The translations under genes were made by a program, and so were the position numbers. This document shows positions 58,713 to 64,000 of a stretch of 64,000 nt of DNA, one piece after another (the first letter of the stretch is position 1; each line of letters opens with the position of its first letter). The notes under the pieces were generated by a model. That model had not been told where the DNA came from, ran no database searches, and was given only the letters and a program-made list of their open reading frames with translations. The DNA lies in NCBI GenBank assembly GCA_947683425.1, contig CANTUQ010000077.1, positions 806,001 to 870,000 of the forward strand, given 5' to 3'. Origin of the DNA: Excoecaria cochinchinensis (lineage: Eukaryota > Streptophyta > Magnoliopsida > Malpighiales > Euphorbiaceae).

Positions 58713-61700
58713 TCATTCTACTAGGGGGCAAACGGGGTGTGACAACTCTCCCCTACTAATAAGAATTTCGTCCTCGAAATTCTCACCTGAACTGAATAAC
58801 TGTGGATACTGAGCTCTCATCGACTCCTCTGGTTCCCAAGTCGCTTCTTCGACTCCATGATAGATCCACAACACTTTAACCAACGGAATCTGCTTATTTC
58901 TCAACTGCCTCACCTCTCGGGCTAGAATAGCTCGCGGTTCCTCATCATAAGAGAAGTCTGGCTGAACCTGGATATCCTGAACCGAAAGTACATGCGAAGG
59001 ATCTGATCTGTACCGACGAAGCATCGAAACATGGAACACATCATGCAACTTTGCTAACTCCATCGGTAACGCCAATCTGTAGGCTACAGGTCCTACCTTA
59101 GCCAAAATCTCATAAGGTCCAATGAAACGAGGACTAAGTTTGCTTTTCTTGCCAAACCGAAGCACTTTCCTCCAAGGTGAAACCTTAAGGAAAACCTTAT
59201 CCCCGATCTCAAAATGCACATCTTTCCTTTTCAAATTGGCATAAGACTTCTGTCGATCCTTGGCTGCCTTCAAATTCCGCTGCACCACTCTGATCTTCTC
59301 TTCAGTATCTCTAACCAAGTCTGGTCCAACCATAGATCTCTCGAATAGCTCGGTCCAACAAACCGGAGTCCTACACTGACGACCATACAAAGCCTCATAT
59401 GGTGCCATACCAATGCTCGACTGAAAACTATTGTTGTAGGCAAACTCCATAAGCGACACATATCTGTCCCAACTACCCGGAAAATCCAAAGTACAAGCCC
59501 TCATCATATCCTCCAGAATCTGAATGACTCGCTCTGACTGACCATCGGTCTGAGGATGGAATGCTGTACTGAAGTTCAACCTAGTGCCCAAAGCTCTCTG
59601 TAACTCCTTCCAAAACTTGGAAGTAAACCTCGGATCCCGATCTGAAACTATGGACAAAGGCACACCATGCAACCGAACTATCTCATCCACATAGATACTG
59701 GCCAATCTGTCCATGGAGTAGTCCACTCTAATTGGCAAAAAGTGAGCTGACTTCATAAGCCGATCCACAATAACCCAAACTGAGTCATGTTTCCTCTGAG
59801 TCAAAGGCAAACCAGAAACAAAGTCCATGGCGATATCATTCCATTTCCACTCAGGAATAGATAAAGGCATAAGCAAACCCGAAGGAACCTGATGCTCGGC
59901 CTTTACCTGCTGACAAGTCAAGCACTTGGAAACAAAATCCACTATATCACGCTTCATACCGGACCACCAATAGAATTGCTTCATGTCTCGATACATCTTC
60001 TCACTGCCCGGATGCATAGTAAAGACTGAACTATGCGCCTCACTCATAAGCTGACTCCTCAAATCCTCAGACTCTGGCACACACAAACGATCTCTGAACA
60101 TAAGCACCTCATCCTGAACTGAGAACTCTGACTGCTTACCCGATCTGACCTCATGCACAATCCGCTGAAGTCTCACATCATCTTTCTGAGCATCCACAAT
60201 CCTCTGTCTCAAAGTAGGCTTCACACGCAACTGGGCAAGCAAAGCCCCATCAGAACCAAATCTCCATCTGAATCGCCTCAAGAACAAGGCTGAAACCGAT
60301 TTTTGACTCAAAGCATCAGCGACTACATTAGCCTTACCAGGATGGTAATCCACAATACAATCGTAGTCCTTAAACAACTCCAGCCATCGGCGCTGTCTCA
60401 CGTTCAACTCTTTCTGTGAAAGGAAGTACTTCAAGCTCTTGTGGTCCGAGAAGATCCTACACTTTTCCCCATACAAGTAGTGACGCCAAATCTTCAAAGC
60501 AAAGATCACAGCTGCCAACTCTAAATCATGCGTCGGATAGTTCCTCTCATGTGGCTTCAACTGTCGAGAAGCATAAGCCACTACCTTACCTTCCTGCATC
60601 AGCACACATCCAAGACCAACTCCAGAAGCATCACTATAAATGACAAACTCCTTACCCGAGATGGGTTGAGTAAGAATAGGAGCCTCAACAAGCAACTGCT
60701 TTAACCGATCAAAACAAGCATGACACCTGTCTGACCACTCAAATCTAATTCCTTTCCTCAACAATCTAGTCATCAGAGCAGCAATCACAGAAAATCCCTT
60801 AACGAACCGACGGTAGTAACCTGCTAAACCAAGGAAACTCCTCACTTCCTGAACATTTCGAGGCGCTTTCCAATCAACTATCGCCTCAATCTTGGCTGGA
60901 TCTACCTGGATACCTCTAGCTGAAACAATGTGTCCCAAGAATGATACTTCTCGAAGCCAGAAATCACACTTGCTAAGCTTAGCAAACAACTGATGCTCTC
61001 TCAACATCTGCAAAACCAACCGGAGATGCTCCTCATGCTCGCTCTCATCCTTGGAATACACCAAGATATCATCAATGAACACTACTACAAATCGATCTAA
61101 GTATGGCCTAAACACACGGTTCATCAGATCCATAAAAGCCGCTGGAGCATTTGTCAAACCAAACGGTATCACAAGAAACTCATAGTGGCCATACCTAGTC
61201 CGAAATGCAGTCTTAACCACATCTGCATCCTGAACTCGTAGCTGATAGTACCCTGATCGAAGATCTATCTTGGAGAAGACACCCGCACCTCGAAGCTGAT
61301 CAAATAAATCCTCAATCCTAGGCAACGGATACTTGTTCTTTACTGTAACTTTATTAATCTGGCGGTAGTCAATACACATCCGCAAGGATCCATCTTTCTT
61401 CTTGACAAAAAGAACTGGAGCTCCCCAAGGAGATATGCTAGGTCGAATAAACCCCTTATCCAATAGCTCTTGTAGCTGAATTTTAAGTTCCTTCAACTCT
61501 ACAGGAGCCATCCGATAAGGTGCTCTCGAAATAGGTGTAGTACCTGGCATAATCTCAATGGACAACTCAACCTCTCTCTCAGGAGGCAAACCAGGCAACT
61601 CGCTCGGGAATACATCACTAAACTCCCGCACTACAGGAATGTCCTCAATCTGAACCCGATCCCTCTTGGAATCTAACACCACTGCTAGAAAAGCCTCACA

Positions 61701-61910
61701 ACCTTTCCTGATAAATATCTTAGCTTGCATCGCAGAAATCACATTATTCAGCGAACTAGCACCCAAACCTTTCAGAAACACAAGAGACTGACTTCTATCC
61801 CAAAGTACCACTATCTTCCTATGGCAATCAACTACAGCCCGATGCTTACCCAACCAGTCCATACCCAGAATCAAATCAAACTCTCTGAAGGGTAAGCACA
61901 ACTCCCTCAA
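58713..61910 (-). CDS. pol: Pol of D4: RT, RNase H, integrase, chromodomain
   Basis: This frame of about 1065 codons begins just after the deletion that separates it from gag. It contains the last part of protease (LILGMDWLGKHRAVVDC), reverse transcriptase with the catalytic FIDDIL, RNase H (SDASGVGLGC, DLELAAVIFALKIW, FSDHKSLKY), integrase with the His/Cys zinc site (HSSVFTMHPG, CLTCQQVK) and the D-D-E residues in MDFVSGLPL, SDRDPRFTS and TDGQSER. A GPY/F module (RFIGPYEIL) and a chromodomain ending in EEATWEPEESMR follow. The frame passes through the polypurine tract and about ten codons into the 3' LTR before TGA (58713-58715). All catalytic residues I can check are present. Its first codon is not a natural start. 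Confidence 0.93.
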   Translation of the reverse strand: MRELCLPFREFDLILGMDWLGKHRAVVDCHRKIVVLWDRSQSLVFLKGLGASSLNNVISAMQAKIFIRKGCEAFLAVVLDSKRDRVQIEDIPVVREFSDVFPSELPGLPPEREVELSIEIMPGTTPISRAPYRMAPVELKELKIQLQELLDKGFIRPSISPWGAPVLFVKKKDGSLRMCIDYRQINKVTVKNKYPLPRIEDLFDQLRGAGVFSKIDLRSGYYQLRVQDADVVKTAFRTRYGHYEFLVIPFGLTNAPAAFMDLMNRVFRPYLDRFVVVFIDDILVYSKDESEHEEHLRLVLQMLREHQLFAKLSKCDFWLREVSFLGHIVSARGIQVDPAKIEAIVDWKAPRNVQEVRSFLGLAGYYRRFVKGFSVIAALMTRLLRKGIRFEWSDRCHACFDRLKQLLVEAPILTQPISGKEFVIYSDASGVGLGCVLMQEGKVVAYASRQLKPHERNYPTHDLELAAVIFALKIWRHYLYGEKCRIFSDHKSLKYFLSQKELNVRQRRWLELFKDYDCIVDYHPGKANVVADALSQKSVSALFLRRFRWRFGSDGALLAQLRVKPTLRQRIVDAQKDDVRLQRIVHEVRSGKQSEFSVQDEVLMFRDRLCVPESEDLRSQLMSEAHSSVFTMHPGSEKMYRDMKQFYWWSGMKRDIVDFVSKCLTCQQVKAEHQVPSGLLMPLSIPEWKWNDIAMDFVSGLPLTQRKHDSVWVIVDRLMKSAHFLPIRVDYSMDRLASIYVDEIVRLHGVPLSIVSDRDPRFTSKFWKELQRALGTRLNFSTAFHPQTDGQSERVIQILEDMMRACTLDFPGSWDRYVSLMEFAYNNSFQSSIGMAPYEALYGRQCRTPVCWTELFERSMVGPDLVRDTEEKIRVVQRNLKAAKDRQKSYANLKRKDVHFEIGDKVFLKVSPWRKVLRFGKKSKLSPRFIGPYEILAKVGPVAYRLALPMELAKLHDVFHVSMLRRYRSDPSHVLSVQDIQVQPDFSYDEEPRAILAREVRQLRNKQIPLVKVLWIYHGVEEATWEPEESMRAQYPQLFSSGENFEDEILISRGELSHPVCPLVE
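58745..58757 (-). other. Polypurine tract of D4
   Basis: Minus strand AGTAGGGGAGAGT directly before the 3' LTR. It also encodes four residues of pol. Confidence 0.85.
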
Positions 61911-63324
61911 CTATCAAAGGACAACTCCTAAAAACTCTACTCACACTGACACTATGCCCTAATGGACTGGTCACACAAATCTCATAATCTAACTGATCAA
62001 CTGCATGCAACTTATCAACAATTTTATCTGTGCACAAATATGAGTGTGTGGAACCAGGATCAATTAGAGCATATAACTCAGTGTCATGGAGTAGGAACTT
62101 ACCAGCAATAACATCAGGCGCATCCTGCTCATCTCTAGCTCTCATAGCATATGCTCTAATGGCACCCTGAGGAGGATGCTCAACAGTCTCAGAAGCAGCT
62201 CCATCTCTATGCCGACCACCTCTACCTCTACCTCTGCCTCTGCCACGGGTAGCCTGAGAAGCATTCGAACCGACCCTACTGCCCTCTCTCTGGGAACCTA
62301 AATCCTCATGCAATCTCGGACAACTGGCCAAAAGATGCTCAGAACTCCCACACCTGAAGCACGCACCGGAGAGCCACCTACACTCACCCCGATGAGTCTT
62401 ACTACAATGAGGACAAACTGATGCTGTCTCAGATCTACCACCTCTACTAGAGCCTGATACAGCTGCAGAACCCTGTCGTCTACCTCTAGAAGCCGGACCA
62501 GATGATGACTCGTCCTGTGGGTTCCTAGATCTCTTACCCGAAGAAGATCCTCCACGAGAAGAGTTCCTCCTCTGAGCTCTCTCTCTCATCACAGTCTTAG
62601 ACAACTCAGCTCTCACAGCAGCCTCTACAATCTGATAGTAGCTAACCCCAGGTATGCACATCAAAGAAATCAAAGCAATCTTCAAAGACTCATTTAACCC
62701 TGCCTCGAAATGCTTGCATCTAAAGTCATCAGTCATAACTCCATGTGGGGCATAGCGAGATAACCTGTTGAACTCTTTCTCATAATCTGCTACTGACATG
62801 GCCCTCTGTCTCAAATTCAAAAACTGCGCCCATCTCGAATCTCTATAAGTCTGAGTGATGTACTTCTTTGTAAACTCACCCTCAAAGAACTCCCAGGTAA
62901 TCGGATCCGGTAGCTGAGGATGCCTGCCAACCAATTCCCACCATTCAAAAGCAGACCCTTGCAGAAGAACTAACGCACACTCTGCCTGCTGGTCGGGAGG
63001 ACACCGAATCTCTCTCAAAGCACGCTTCACTTTATCTAACCATTTCTCTGCCATCTCAGATTCATTCAAACCAGTGCCATAGAAATCCTCAACTCCTGCC
63101 CTCCTCAAATTCTCCATAGGTACTCTAGGAGCAGTCACTCTCTCCAAAACCCTAGCCATGTCCTGATGCAACCTGAACATAGCCTCAAAGGGCATGGCTG
63201 CGGCCTCGGGCTGGACCCTAGCATGCTGAGCCGACACAGTAACAGAAACAGACGGATCCACAACTGGACGATTCACACTCTCGGCGGATTCCTCAAGTGA
63301 TCCACGAACAGAATTAGAAGCCAT
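61876..63324 (-). CDS. gag: Gag of D4 with start of protease, 482 aa
   Basis: The start is ATG 63324, about 100 bases after the primer site. Capsid-like domain: residues about 60-260, with SAFEWWELV and TWEFFEGEF. Then a serine/arginine-rich stretch, CPHCSKTHRGEC and the intact C-x2-C-x4-H-x4-C knuckle CFRCGSSEHLLASC, a GRGRGRGRGG run, and the protease active site YALIDPGSTHSYLC in the same frame. The frame is lost near 61890-61900: compared with D2, about 20 bases of the protease coding sequence are missing, so translation ends after VLTLQRV. The product would be gag plus a broken protease. Confidence 0.93.
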   Translation of the reverse strand: MASNSVRGSLEESAESVNRPVVDPSVSVTVSAQHARVQPEAAAMPFEAMFRLHQDMARVLERVTAPRVPMENLRRAGVEDFYGTGLNESEMAEKWLDKVKRALREIRCPPDQQAECALVLLQGSAFEWWELVGRHPQLPDPITWEFFEGEFTKKYITQTYRDSRWAQFLNLRQRAMSVADYEKEFNRLSRYAPHGVMTDDFRCKHFEAGLNESLKIALISLMCIPGVSYYQIVEAAVRAELSKTVMRERAQRRNSSRGGSSSGKRSRNPQDESSSGPASRGRRQGSAAVSGSSRGGRSETASVCPHCSKTHRGECRWLSGACFRCGSSEHLLASCPRLHEDLGSQREGSRVGSNASQATRGRGRGRGRGGRHRDGAASETVEHPPQGAIRAYAMRARDEQDAPDVIAGKFLLHDTELYALIDPGSTHSYLCTDKIVDKLHAVDQLDYEICVTSPLGHSVSVSRVFRSCPLIVEGVVLTLQRV

Positions 63325-63421
63325 CTAAACAAACAAGAAACAACCGCATCAGCCAACACAGATCTAGACACATACACATCTAAGAAACTCAAAACAATCA
63401 CAACAACACCCAGAAACGCCT

Positions 63422-63441
63422 AAACCTATGCTCTGATACCA
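63422..63441 (-). other. Primer binding site of D4, initiator-Met tRNA
   Basis: The minus strand reads TGGTATCAGAGCATAGGTTT, five bases from the LTR border at 63447. Confidence 0.9.
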
Positions 63442-63446
63442 CAAAC

Positions 63447-64000
63447 TGTAACACCCCCTTCCCATACGTAGGCGATCCCATCCGAGAAGGAGTGAGATGC
63501 CGTATGAGTAAAGGTGCCACCAAGCAAGTACAAAGTAAAACATACATCCATTCATAACATATATTCAGAAATACAGAATAATTAAAAACTTTACATGCAG
63601 AAAGCAAAAGCTGATCATGCATTACTATAATATACTATTACAATAATGATCTGATCAACTAACTGATACAAATAATATTACATGTCCAAAATATAATTAC
63701 AAATGCGGAAGCAGAAACAAAACTAATACAGAGAGTTCTATACAAAAAGAATCATCACTGATACAAAACTGAGCCCTACACTAAAACCCTTCTGTGTTGG
63801 CTTGATGACGGCGACTCTCTCAAAGCAAAACTCCTTCCGCACCTGCACGGGTAAAAACACCATGCTAAGCGATAAACGCTTAGTGGGGAAACACACATAA
63901 ATAATGGACGGCCATTCACAATGGTCGCCAAGGCATAACACATACACAATGGCAGAATGCAAAAGCTATAACATAATCCATATACACATGCTCATATTTA
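63447..64000 (-). repeat. 5' LTR of D4, visible part
   Basis: It is identical to 56294-56847 except for three substitutions that I count by eye. The double hairpin near 63840-63888 is included. The palindrome cluster and promoter are outside the window. Confidence 0.95.

Larger units (their letters stand above)
56294..58744 (-). repeat. 3' LTR of D4 (2451 bases)
   Basis: It starts TGTAACACCCCC and ends GGGGTGTGACA. It contains the double hairpin (about 56688-56735), the hairpin cassette (56981-57265), the palindrome cluster (57469-57832), a GA-rich stretch near 58220-58400 and a short GACA run near 58697. The last 32 bases on the right also encode the end of pol. Confidence 0.95.
56294..64000 (-). 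mobile_element. Young Del/Tekay element D4, right end outside window
   Basis: The left (3') LTR is 56294-58744, the interior 58745-63446, and the right (5') LTR starts at 63447 and runs off the window. The upstream target sequence is TTATC, whose copy should follow the right LTR. Over the 554 bases of the right LTR that can be compared I count three differences, so the insertion is recent. It interrupts RNase H of D2. Gag and pol are both long, with one frameshifting deletion between them. Confidence 0.95.

Overview
This window looks like intergenic heterochromatin from a large, repeat-rich flowering plant genome, probably a eudicot (low confidence on the clade). I see no host gene, rRNA or tRNA gene. 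Almost every base belongs to LTR retrotransposons inserted into one another. Most are Ty3/gypsy chromoviruses of the Del/Tekay type: LTRs of about 2.3-2.6 kb, an initiator-Met tRNA primer site (TGGTATCAGAGC), one gag-protease-RT-RNase H-integrase reading frame, and a C-terminal chromodomain. A decayed Tat/Ogre-like element (primer site TGGCGACTCCACTAGGGA) and a family with very long LTRs (here family C) complete the picture.

Layout, left to right. 1-2926 is a cut LTR (X, minus). 2927-4197 is the 3' part of a plus-sense LTR (Y). 4198-11579 is the Tat/Ogre-like remnant (minus) with its LTR at 8640-11579. 11580-13248 holds plus-sense LTR ends (F and one more). An old minus-sense LTR (G) survives in three pieces at 13249-13408, 37455-38410 and 45060-45124. 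It was split first by element B (13409-37449, duplication GTTCC) and then by solo LTR C2 (38411-45059, duplication CTTTC). Inside B sit the almost intact element A (14582-24219, duplication AAGGT) and solo LTR C1 (29075-34133, duplication ATCCC). Inside C2 sits LTR E, and inside E sits deleted solo LTR D1 (39267-40178, duplication TTTAC). 45125-45656 is the only stretch I cannot give to an element. Then LTR C3 (from 45657) is interrupted by element D2 (plus, from 48205). D2 has solo LTR D3 (48640-51140, duplication AAAAC) inside its 5' LTR and young element D4 (56294 to beyond the window) inside its RNase H region. The order of insertion can be read from this nesting.

None of the coding elements looks fully autonomous. 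A has one in-frame stop between gag and pol and a changed zinc knuckle. D4 has a deletion of about 20 bases in the protease region. D2 has two stops and a frameshift. B is heavily decayed, and its RT catalytic Asp pair reads Asn-Asn.

The most unusual feature is in the LTRs, not the proteins. Several LTR families share (i) a cassette of about seven consecutive small hairpins whose stems vary with compensating changes while some loops stay fixed, (ii) a CpG-rich palindrome cluster at the same relative place but with different palindromes in different copies, and (iii) a double hairpin ending in CAGGT or a close variant. All three lie after the predicted transcription start, so they would be in the 5' leader RNA.
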